Source: Phoenix dactylifera (lineage: Eukaryota > Streptophyta > Magnoliopsida > Arecales > Arecaceae). From it: a DNA stretch of 64,000 nt. Position numbers and translations under genes: made by a program. The notes beneath the pieces are model-generated. The model was not told where the DNA came from. It worked only from the letters and a program-made list of their open reading frames with translations, and did no database searches. Of this stretch, positions 11,014 to 20,488 are shown piece by piece. Location of the stretch: positions 9,384,745-9,448,744 of the forward strand of contig NC_052404.1 of NCBI RefSeq assembly GCF_009389715.1. Reading direction: 5' to 3'. Position 1 is the stretch's first letter. Every line of letters starts with the position of its first letter.

Positions 11014-12192
11014 ATGGATATCTTGATGAAGATATCTATATGGAACAGCCTTTGGGTTTCACTTCCAGTGATGGAGATCACAAGGTCTGCAAGCTGCAAA
11101 GGTCCATCTATGGACTAAAGCAAGCATCTTGGAGTTGGAACACTCGTTTCGATGACGCAATCAAAACGTTTGACTTCATCAAAAACGAAGAGGAACCATG
11201 TGTTTACAAAAAGGTTAGTGGGAGTGCTGTCGTTTTTCTCGTACTGTACGTAGATGACATTCTCCTGATTGGGAATGATATTCCCATGCTAACCTCGGTC
11301 AAGGTCTGGTTGTCAAAAGAATTCTCCATGAAAGACCTTGGGGAAGCATCCTAAATTTTGGGAATAAAGATCTATAGAGATAGATCTAAAAGGATGCTTG
11401 GCCTTTCACAGAAGATGTGCATAGAGGAGGTGCTGAAAAGGTTCAGCATGGAAAACTCCAAGAGGGGTCTCTTACCCCTAAGGCATGGAATTCATCTCTC
11501 CAAGAAGATGTGCCCCAACACATCTGAAGAGATTCAACGCATGAGCAAGATTCCCTATGCATCGGCAATAGGAAGCCTCATGTATGCCATGCTGTGTACA
11601 CAACCTGATATAGCTCTTGCTGTGAGTGTCACAAGCAGATATCAGTCGGATCCAGGCAAAAAAGCACTGGATAGCTGTGAAAGAACAGTCTTAAGTACTT
11701 GAGAAGAACTAAGGACATGTTCTTGGTCTTTGGGAGAAGATCAGAGTTGAAGGTAGAAGGATGCACACATATTGATGATAGAAAGTCTACATCAGAATAT
11801 GTGCAATTGTGGTTCAGTAAATTGGAAGAGTTCCAAACAACCGATCATTATAGATTCTACCTTAGAAGCTGAATGTTAAGCCGTATCTAAGGGTGCAGTG
11901 GAAACCTTCTGATTAAAAGTTAATTGCAGAGTTAGGTGTAATGTCATTAGATGCCATAACACTTTACTGCGATAACATTGGCACCATAGCACAAGCTATG
12001 GAGCCATGGTCTCATCAGAAATCCAAGCACATAGAGCGGCGCTTCCATTTCATACGCGACTATGATGTAGAGGTGCAGAGAGTAGACTCCGCGGATAACG
12101 TGGCAGACCCGTTCACTAAGCAGCTGAGTCAGCAAAAGACTGAAGCCCACCTTGAGAAGATGGGCCTAAGATATATGACAAATTGGCTTTAG
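11004..12192 (+). pseudogene. Copia reverse transcriptase / RNase H, deleted and frameshifted
   Basis: Only the second half of the reverse transcriptase is present: [16 protein letters not shown] directly follows the integrase end, then SIYGLKQASWSWN and the catalytic YVDDILLIG (about 11248-11274). The N-terminal fingers and the first catalytic aspartate block, roughly a hundred residues in related elements, are missing. Further damage: a TAA at about 11352-11354, a stop or frameshift near 11700, and a broken RNase H start. The last piece (11941-12192) keeps LYCDNIGTIAQA and KHIERRFHFIRDY of RNase H. Not functional. Confidence 0.85.
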
Positions 12193-12194
12193 TG

Positions 12195-12206
12195 CAAGTG
12201 GGAGAT
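12195..12206 (+). other. Polypurine tract
   Basis: CAAGTGGGAGAT sits directly before the 3' LTR start at 12207, the position and composition of a plus-strand priming site. Confidence 0.75.
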
Positions 12207-14542
12207 TGTTAGATGTATGCCCTAGAAGCCAATTTGGCTGACACATTGTTGATTCTAGGGACATAATTTTGTACTTGACTGTTTATTATTGAATAAATAA
12301 AAGGCATCTTTTCATTCATATTATTTATGTGTCTATGAATCGTCCAAGGAATTAATAAGATGATGATACATATTCTCAAGAGTTGAGAATTTGAGCCATG
12401 TATCATTGGTGATTAATTTCTAAATGCTCCTGATCAATGAATCATCACGAGGACGGTGATCGATCCGATCAGTGCACAGATCACTTTCCTTCTGGATGGA
12501 CGAGACTTGAGTCCACAGTGTAGGGACACTGAAGTGATAGTGCAGGTGCTTGTTAGAGAACAAGGGTACTGAGCGTGACCAAGACAAGAAGTCACTTGGA
12601 TGTCTATCCACTCGTCAGTGACTTGCTTGATGTTGCAGTAGTGTGACTGGTCCTTTGACCTGCGGTGCTTCGGCTACTCACAGTGAGGTTATTGTAGTTT
12701 GACTGCACACATACATGGTCTCTAGCCATATGGGTCCATGCAGTGTAGATTGGCTGCAGTAGGTTCACTGTAGGAGTAGGGTATGCACCTATAAGGAATC
12801 TATCGACCTTGATAGAAAAGGAGTGATCCTATGTGATTTGTTAGACTGAGTTCTAAGACCTTGGCCAGGGCAGTAATATAAAGTGAAAAAGAGTTTTCCA
12901 CTATCGAACTCAAGTCGAACAAATCTTGACATATGACAGACGATGGGGTTTGACGAGTTGTCCATGACCTCCGTCCTGTAGGGATCCACGATAGTAGGAC
13001 TGTATCACATGTTAACTGCACCTAGAGGTTCATCATTCCATTCTGCTGGGTGGCCACTACATGCTGCTAGGTGTCACTGGTGGATGGTGGGACTCATAGG
13101 GATTATCTTGATGATCGATAAACCCTAATGAGTTGAGTTGGAATCGTTCCAACCCATTGAAAGGAGTTTTCAATGATATTGAGATAGAGATCACAATATA
13201 TCTCACTACCAGTCAGAATAGAACCTATGGGGTCACACACACTAGAAGTATTGACCGATCCGATGGTTGAAATCGTGATTAAGAATCACAAGTAATCAAT
13301 TTGATTGATAAAGAAGTTGAAGAAGGAACAAAGGGAATTAATTAATTGGACTTGAAACAAGAATCCTACTTCGGGTAGGATACCTAGAGTCCTAATTGGA
13401 TTAGGACTGGGAATCCTAGTTGGAGTAGGACTGGGATTCCTACTTGGGATAGGATTCCTAAAATCCTAATGAGATTAGGAGTTTTGAATTAAAATTGGAT
13501 TCCTACTTGGAGTAGGATTCCTAGAGTCCTAATCGGATTAGGACTTCGGATTCAAATAGAGTCCTAATTGGATTAGGACTAAAATTAAACAAATCCTAAT
13601 TGGATTAGGATTCCTTAAGTCCTAATTAATTAATAATCTAATGAATCAACATGACTCCTAATTGGATTAGGATTGAAGAGTTCAATTGAGTCATGATTCA
13701 TTCAAGTCCTAATTGGATTGGGACTAGCATAGATTGAACCAAATTTGACTAATCCTAATTAGATTAGGATGAAACCATGAGAGAGGCACCTAATCCTCTT
13801 TGGAAGAGGATTAGGTTAACCAACTAAGAGGGGCATCAGCCCCTCTCCAATTGCTTAGGGCGACAAGAAGAGAGAAGGTGGCCGGCGCTCCAAAGAAAGA
13901 AGGCTGTCAAGGGCTCCTAACTTGTAGGAGCCCTTGATGCTTATAAAAAGGGACCTAGGGCCGGCGCCCTAGGTGTGTGCTCTCTTCCCCCTCTTGCTGC
14001 CGCCACCAGCCCCTCTCCTCTCTTAGTTCAGCCGCAAGCAAGGGAAAAGGATCTCCAAGTGTTGGCGGCCTCCTCCCCTTCCCTTCCTTCATCCAACGCA
14101 AGGAACAAAAGAAGGCTGCGTGGGGTTCTTTCTTCTTCCTCATCTTCATCCTTCTTCTTCCTCCTCTCAAGCACAATCAAGGGTTGATTGAAAGAGAGGA
14201 GATCAGCCATCAAAAAAAGTCTTTGCAAGGGAGCTAGCACCCCGGGAAGACAAGAAAGATTTGATCAGTCCTCTACTTCGTGTGGATACCCGTAGAGGCC
14301 GGACGTTTGAACGGCTTCAAGCGAACCCTCTTCCAAAACCACGAATTCAGATTTGCGGTGATCATCTACCCGCACAAGGTGAAGATTTGATCTTCCTAAT
14401 AGTTTTAAAAGTTTTAATTCTTATCTAATTACGAAAGGTCTCGAAACAACGTTCATGCGATGAACGTCGAACCCGTGCATGCCGATTTCGCTGCCATCTG
14501 AAAAATTTTTGAAATATCAGCGGCATGGGCGGGTTCCCAACA
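12207..14542 (+). repeat. 3' LTR of the Copia element
   Basis: Same length (2,336 bp) as the 5' LTR with four substitutions. It ends ...CCCAACA followed by the TSD ACCCG. It carries the same palindrome array (about 13361-13846), promoter hairpins and TATA box, and could act as a promoter reading toward 14.6 kb. Confidence 0.93.
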
Positions 14543-14784
14543 ACCCGACCCGACCCATTTAACCTGTTTAATAAACAGGTCGATTGAACAAGTCGGGTTG
14601 ATTTATGCTTACCCATTTAACTAAATATTAATGTAAATAATCAGAAATAAAATACTCAAAATAAAAGAGGCCGTGCTCGGTGCTTCCCTCGTCCTCCCCA
14701 CCGAGGAGCTTATCGGCGCTCCTCGGCCCGCTATCGCCGTCATCCACCAGGGTTTCTTCCGACAAGAGAGAGAGAGAGAGATGG

Positions 14785-14970
14785 GAGGTTCGACAGAGAG
14801 AGAGAGGTGGGGGGTTGGGGACCTTGGGGTTCTGTTCAGCAAGAGAGAGATGTGGAGAGGTTGGGAGGGTTCGACAGAGAGAGAGAGAGAGAGGTGGGAG
14901 GGTTCGACAGAGAGAGAGAGAGAGAGGTGGGAGGGTTCGACGGAGAGAGAGGGAGAGAGGTGGGGTGCCT
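14785..14970 (+). repeat. GA-rich minisatellite
   Basis: Four copies of a unit built from GGTTCGACAG plus a (GA)n run and GGTGGGAG. The last three start about 33 bp apart (TCGACAG near 14871, 14904 and 14937). The first copy near 14789 is separated by a spacer. Open frames across it are low-complexity artefacts. Confidence 0.75.
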
Positions 14971-15143
14971 GCTGGTTTGAAATGAAGAGATTGAGACTTG
15001 AGAGAGATACGACTCATAAAACTACGACCACGGCTCCTTCGCCGCCGCCTGCTGCCTTCTCCCAACCCATCCGCCGCTCCCCATCGTTGCCTCGTCCAGC
15101 TAGTCCAGAACTATGAGATCGATCTCGCCAAGTAGATGGAGAC

Positions 15144-15224
15144 CGTCCCTCGGATTGTGACGTAGATGGGCTTTCTCGGATCCGAGCCGTCAAAACCCTT
15201 GAGCTGCTGCGCCGTTACCTCCAT
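15144..15224 (-). pseudogene. Orphan first exon of a MAPR / steroid-binding-like protein
   Basis: From an ATG at 15222-15224 the minus strand reads MEVTAQQLKGFDGSDPRKP and then IYVTIRGTV. This is the start of the cytochrome-b5-like domain of plant membrane steroid-binding proteins (the small MP3 / At2g24940 type starts in the same way). It stops matching after RGTV, where GTCTCC could be a splice donor. No further MAPR exon (the haem-pocket Tyr/Lys segment) is seen downstream; a GA minisatellite and repeat DNA follow instead. It is either a truncated gene or a captured fragment. Confidence 0.55.
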
Positions 15225-15531
15225 CGCAATCTGCGGGCTTGCTCGGGTCCCTGCTGCGGTCGCTGTTGGCGGGGAGGCGGAAGTAGTCGACAAGGGGGAG
15301 GAGAGGGTGGAGGCGGAGGTCCGGAGGAGAGGGCAGAGGCGAAGAATCCGGAGGAGAGGAGAGGGGAGATCAGGAGAGCGACATTGAGGGAAGAGGGCGG
15401 CGCAGTGAAAATGTGAATTCGAGACTGGACAAACGTCACAAACCCTAGGGAGGACTGAAGAGTGAGGAGTCGTGCGGTGAAAATTAAAATCGGGCCGAGC
15501 AGATGCGGCAACCGCATGGTCGACTCCTGCC

Positions 15532-16490
15532 TAGAGCTGATCAAAACCGGGCCGGGCCGGGCTCTACAGCAGAAATTAGGCCCGATGGCTATGCCCAGAT
15601 CCGGCCCGGCCCGACTGTCGGGCTTAAATTTTTGTCCAGGCCCGACCCAACCTTATAAATCTGGTCCCAGGCCCGACCCTAGAGGCCCGACCCGAAACCC
15701 GACCCGACAGGCCTGACCCAACAGGCCCTTTTTTTTTTTTTTGGAATCTAGAAATGGGCAAAAATGGCCACGGCGGCGATGGTCTCGCGGAGGCGGTCCA
15801 CGCAGTCGACGAAGTCGAGAAGACGGGGTAAGGAGGAGGTCCTGGATGAGAGGCGGAGGAGGCGGCGCTGGAGGGACTCCACGAGAGCGAAGCTGCGGAG
15901 GAGGGAGAGGGCCGGGGGTACGGCGCGGTTGATGCGGGCGTGGAGGGCCTTGGTGGCCATGGCCTGCGACTGTAGCGGTGCCACCGCCTCGGTGACCGCG
16001 TCCAGGGAGTCGAGGCCGAGGGAGAGGCGGGCGTCCACGGCGGCGAGGCCTTTGTCCATGCGGGCGGAGGCACGGAGAATGGAGACGATGTTGGAGCGGG
16101 AGGCGCGGAGCGCGGCGATCACCGCCTCGTCATTGTCGTCGACCGCCATCGTCGCTCGCTGCTCCTCCTGGTGCGGCGGCTCTCAGCGAGGGAGTGGGGG
16201 GGGGGGGGTGCGCTGCGGCTCTCAGCGGGAGGAGGGGAAGGGGGGGGGAGGCTTTAGTCTTTAGTCTTTAGGGTTTCTCAAAAAAATTTTAATATATTAT
16301 ATCAATGTTTTATGGTCGGGCCGGGCCGAATCGGGTCATTTTTAAAAGTTTTCAGGCCCGGCCCGATTTTTTTGGTCGGGCCGCTTTCCCTGCCCAGGTC
16401 CGACCAATGGGCGCTTTTTCAATGCCCAAGCCGAAAATTTTCGGGCCGGGCTGGACGGGCTGGGCGGGCCAAGGCCCGTGATCACCTCTA
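15532..16490. mobile_element. Non-autonomous hAT element carrying a gene fragment
   Basis: The 959-bp insert has terminal inverted repeats TAGAGCTGATCA (left) and, complemented, TAGAGGTGATCA (right), one mismatch in 12. It is flanked by the perfect 8-bp TSD CTCCTGCC (15524-15531 and 16491-16498), the hAT hallmark. Subterminal DNA is full of GGGCCGGGCC and CCCGACCC motifs, as in plant hAT-derived elements. It has no transposase. Its middle (about 15750-16190) is a GC-rich foreign segment (see the EXO70-like entry). Confidence 0.85.
15748..16149 (-). pseudogene. EXO70-like N-terminal coding fragment inside the hAT
   Basis: The minus strand has an open frame of 133 residues starting MAVDDNDEAVIAALRASRSN. 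Then follow RMDKGLAAVDARL, LDSLDAVTEAVAPLQSQAMA, ARINRAVPPALSLLRSF and LLDFVDCVDRLRETI. The pattern (helix with a target-binding RM, DARL, an AVxPLQ block, a NIxxxL-like helix, then FxxVExLxxxL and YLxxVDRLxE) fits the first helical bundle of exocyst subunit EXO70, which in full is over 550 residues. The fragment ends at the T-run near 15730. Assignment is from memory of the family pattern; another helical protein is possible. Capture by the transposon is inferred from its position between the hAT ends. Confidence 0.55.
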
Positions 16491-17010
16491 CTCCTGCCTC
16501 AACGCCCCCACTCCGCTCCGCCACCTCACCACCAAGGAGCGCGCCCGCGAGGCCGAGCGGGAGAGGCTCGGCCTCATATCCAAGGAGCGCCAGCGCGAGA
16601 TCGACCAGGAGAAGGCCCGCGCCAAGGCCGGCGGTGTCGCCTCCGAGGAGGAGCCCGTCATTATGGGGACGCCGGGGCTGGATCTCATCACCCTCGGCCT
16701 CGTCGACAAGGAGGTCATCCCCAAGTACGATCTCACGGTGGAGGATGGACGCCGGCTCGCCAAGGAATACAGCCGGCTGCTCATGCGGAAGCACCGGACG
16801 AGGCAGGCGGCGGAGACGACGCTGCTCCGGCTCAAGAAGGAGGCCATCGCCACCCTGCCGGACCACCTCTGGGCGACGGCGCTGGTCCCGGACCTCACGC
16901 CCTTCCCGGCGAGCCGGTACATGGCCACGCTCACGCCGCCAATTGAGGGGTACATCGACAAGGTCAAGGAGACTGCCAAGAAGCACGCAGTGAAGGAGAA
17001 GCTACGGTGA

Positions 17011-17499
17011 AGAAAGGAATGCTGTTTTTCCGAAAAAAGGTGCTTTCTTGAGGTTAGAGATTATGGATTTCTTTTTTATAGTTGATCTCTGATGAATAGT
17101 TGGAGTTCCTGAATTGGTTCTCGTGGATTCTTTTGTTGTAGTTGAAGAATTTTGATGCATATTTTATCATAAATCTTGAAATTGGGCTATCTTGGGAATG
17201 AAATTCATTAATAAATTGTAAAAAAAAATCCTTCGATTGCATCTCCTACAATTTGAATATCTCTCAAGTGTTAGGTGTTGCAAGTTGCATATATATTGTA
17301 TTGGTGCTAGATTGCTGCTACATATAATTGATCTAAATTATTTGTGTTTTTTTTAAATTGATGTTAATACTTAAAATATGACCAGGTACTTATTTCCAAC
17401 ATCAGCAGAAATTGTGGAAATTTTCAACTTAAAATTCTAGAGAGGGGTCTCTATTATTTGGATCTTCATATACTCTTAAGCTTCTGAGAAAAATAATAT
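17011..17499. other. 3' flank of the split gene, no other feature
   Basis: AT-rich DNA that probably includes the old 3' untranslated region. Nothing else can be supported. Confidence 0.4.
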
Positions 17500-17951
17500 G
17501 GAATCGTTTGGTTTGCGAGAAGGATTTTTCGGAATATTTTTTCTGACTGATGCCTAAGTATACCATGCCTAAAAAAAATGGTTTTTATATGTTTGGTTGA
17601 CTATGGAAAAGTAGCATATTACAGAATGACTTATGTTTGGTTGAACATCGATTTTTCTAACAAAGTTATGTAAAATACTTGTTATGCTTTTAATAAATGG
17701 AAAGATCTTACCTTATTCAATCTAAAAGCTTAAGGACACTTTTTCAAAAAAAAATATATTCTAATTTTCAGCCGGTGGGAATTAGACTTTTCAGCGCCTT
17801 ATATGGGTTTTTTCTTTCTCGTGTAATATAGAAATCTTATTCCTATAGAAAAGCTACTTTTCTATCTCTTTCTTTTGAAAACTCCAACCAAATATAAGGC
17901 ATCTCTCCATTTTTCTGTTGGTCCTACTTTACCCGCTAACCAAATGAGTCC
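17500..17951. mobile_element. Tourist/Harbinger-like MITE
   Basis: The left end reads GGAATCGTTTGGTTTGCGAG and the complement of the right end GGACTCATTTGGTTAGCGGG, 15 of 20 positions equal. The TTTGGTT core is typical of Tourist-like elements. Size is 452 bp. A clean 3-bp TSD could not be fixed, so borders may be a few bases off. Confidence 0.4.
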
Positions 17952-20488
17952 AATGGATCATATTGTCATGCTTATTTTTGATCGTGTGATCAAAAGTTTA
18001 GAAGGAGAACATTTAGGTAATTATTTCCATATGGTGTGTTGCATTTATGGAGATGGATGTAATTTGTTATATAAGTTTAGGGGTTTTTTATGCATAAAGT
18101 GATATTTTGATATAACCAATAGTCGTGCTGCATTAGCCTGAAAATGTTTTGTAAATCGATACAGATTTAATCATCAAAATAGATGCAAAATGGGCTGGTT
18201 TTATGTCTCAATGGATTAAGAGACAAGGTTTCAAAGATGGAAAATTTGGAGAGATGCAAAACTCAGAAATCATTCTTCTGAGATATACTCTGTTTTACAA
18301 TTGACAATCGATGAGATCTTGTTTGTTTTTCTGGTCAGATGTAAAATCAGATAAAGGATAGAAGAAGAGATGAAAAAAGGGCAACTGTAGGTTGATGCTC
18401 TGATTGCCAAAAGGAGAACTGAAAGAAGATAAGAAGGAAGAAGACAGTTTTATATTTCAAAAAGTATGGTGAAAACGAAGAGGAAGAACAGAACATGAAT
18501 ATGAAAAGATTAATAGCACAACTGAGTGAATGGGTGAAAAGGAGAAAAGATGCTGAGGGTGAACAAAATTTATTTCTTTCAAACTCCTTGTTTCATAGAG
18601 AATCTTTATTGTTCATGGGTATTAAAAAAAATCAATGTGCTCTTTGAACTGGTTTTCTTTATCCTTGCTGATATTCTCAACATAATTCGGGTCATGTTGC
18701 ATTCCCAGGTCCGTTGCTGATAGAATATGCTATGGAGTTCTTAACTTCTTGTCCATATAAAATAACATATTGTGTAATCCTCTGCTTATGGACCGAGTAA
18801 CTATTCAATAATAATGAGAGAATAACTATGCTATCTGCATACTTGATTTGTAGATGAGACTGGTTTGGACTTTTTTTTCTTTTGTTCGGGTTGATGCTCA
18901 GGTTAAAAGGATGCAACTTTGTCTCAACTACCACTCTTCACTAATTGATCCATTTTAGAAGCTTTGAGTGGAAACTGACACACAAATTGTTGAACGAATT
19001 ACCAGGAGAAACGTTCGAAGTTTAAAAATAACCACCACATATCTTTGTTTTGCTTGCTAGCTTGAAAAGTAGTGGTAAGACAGCTCTTATCCTGCCTTCT
19101 TCTTTGCATATTAGATAGGTATGAATTTGCTCATTTTAAAAACAATGCATTATTGCAGCCAAGTTATTGTTTTTGATTGGATTCCTACTGTTTGAAGTTG
19201 GAAAAATCAATTCTCCAATTGGATTGCAGGACACTGATAAAACGGGACGGGATGCGAACCCCGTCATCAGGTGGCTCGCTCCGCTAACTTTAAACAAGTT
19301 ACTATTGAGAACTACACCAGAGTCTCGCAAGTTCTAATTGCACAGCCTGAGTGCATCTCCAGGTCCGTATATTTTCCGTTGAGGTATACTTTTATTTTTT
19401 AGGCCTGATTAGGGCGTCAAACAGACAGGCAGTTACAGTGATGTTGCCGAATTGTGAATCTTGGCTTTGATCTAAAATACTCTGTAAAAACAAAGATTAT
19501 ATTCCATTAGAATGTCTGGGAGTAACAGTGATAATATTAGGTGAGAAATAGAGTAAACATGCCTTTAGAATGTCTGGCAGTTGGAAAGTGAGATAATACT
19601 CTGTAAAGATTTATTTTCCTGTATAAAGATTGAACCGGGCTGATGGTCATCGCATTCATCAATTTTTTTTTTTTTTTGGTATTAACATTCATCAATTATT
19701 TGATCAGCCAAAACAAGCCATGTTCCTTGCTCAATTTCCCGTTGCTGGCGATACACGGGGAATCCGTGCTGCCAAAGCCAGCATTTCATGAACGCAACAA
19801 ATTTCCATTGTGCGGATATTCAAAAGGATACAGATCTTATTTTATTATAAGAGTATATGAAGGATACAGAATTTATTTGATTAAACGTTTACATGGTTTG
19901 GCTTACATGAAATTAAGACTCCATTGATCCCAAATACCTGGTATATGGGAGACTCCAAATAGCCCAAATCTAGAAATCAAGAGATTTAAGAGCAACCACA
20001 ACCACTACCAAGCCTGCTACGTTCAGCTCGGACCACCGAGTTCAGCTCAGTGGTTGTGAAATTGATCTTTCAACTCATTCACGGTAAGTCTTAGATGAAA
20101 CCAATCAACATATAGATGCATCAATACTTCCAAAAATCAACTCCCAGAGTAAAGAGCCAGACACAAACTTGATTCTACCTTTCTGAACATCAAGCTACTA
20201 CGTCCTTTCCTTTTATACACGGTTGATCAACTCGATGCTTAAAAAGCTGTAATGTACAATGCCTGCATATATGATTGGACCAAAACAAAGCAGAATGGAT
20301 AATAACACTTAATACTAATAGTACCAAAAGCTCGGTCCCCATACTTGAAAAAACCTAGGAGAACTTATTCTGTCAGTCTCATGAATAAAAAACGGTCAGA
20401 TGTCAGAACTCCTGCTGTTTAAAACTAAACCATCTCGGTAGAACTTGGTCAAAAGAACAGCCAGCACAGGGCACCTTGCTCAGATGCT
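17952..20488. other. AT-rich intergenic DNA
   Basis: No coding region, tRNA or clear repeat could be supported. The last few hundred bases before 20489 should hold the 3' untranslated region of the minus-strand DREB2 gene. Confidence 0.4.

Larger units (their letters stand above)
4672..14542 (+). mobile_element. Ty1/Copia LTR retrotransposon, structurally complete but coding-defective
   Basis: The element has two 2,336-bp LTRs (4672-7007 and 12207-14542), both TG...CA, and a perfect 5-bp TSD ACCCG at 4667-4671 and 14543-14547. It has a tRNA-Met primer site at 7009-7020 and a polypurine tract just before 12207. Gene order is gag, protease, integrase, reverse transcriptase, RNase H, so it is Copia. 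Long LTRs and this gag suggest the Tork/Angela group (inference). The coding region is interrupted by stops, frameshifts and a deletion in reverse transcriptase, so it cannot drive its own movement. The nearly identical LTRs nonetheless show recent insertion. Confidence 0.93.
4523..14640. mobile_element. hAT-like repeat split by the Copia insertion
   Basis: The left part (4523-4671) begins TAGGGATGGCAATCGGGTCGG, a start often seen in plant hAT-derived elements, and continues with repeated ACCCGACCTGTTTAATAAAC and its complement. The same motif resumes directly after the Copia element (14543-14640). The Copia TSD (ACCCG) sits inside this motif, so the Copia landed in a pre-existing repeat. I could not find the matching right terminal inverted repeat, so the right border is a guess and the element may be truncated. 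Confidence 0.45.
15516..17010 (+). pseudogene. Small conserved plant protein gene split by a hAT element
   Basis: The left piece is 15516-15531 (ATG in the good context ACCGCATGG) and the right piece 16499-17010. Without the insertion and one TSD copy they form one frame of 175 residues. The right piece is strongly protein-like: LNAPTPLRHLTTKERAREAE, then Arg/Glu-rich LISKERQREIDQEKARAK, LDLITLGLVDKEVIPKYDLT, DGRRLAKEYSRLLMRKHR and PDHLWATALVPDL. The charged part is likely a helix or coiled coil. I do not recognise the family by name and assign no function. Codons are very GC-rich at third positions, unlike the flanks. As it stands the original start is separated from the body by 967 bp. An in-frame ATG inside the hAT (16312) could start a chimeric product. 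Confidence 0.55.

Noticed and set aside
14628-15116. Overlapping open frames of 100-147 codons on both strands
   Set aside because: They run through the GA minisatellite and are Arg/Glu, Ser/Leu or Pro/Ser low complexity; only the short MAPR-like stretch looks like protein.
16342-16993. Open frames of 160-214 codons antisense and in other frames
   Set aside because: Shadows of the GC-rich conserved frame; Arg/Ser-rich without motif order.
19230-19340. tRNA-like look around a GCGAACCCCGTCATC block
   Set aside because: No cloverleaf with proper acceptor stem or A box could be built.
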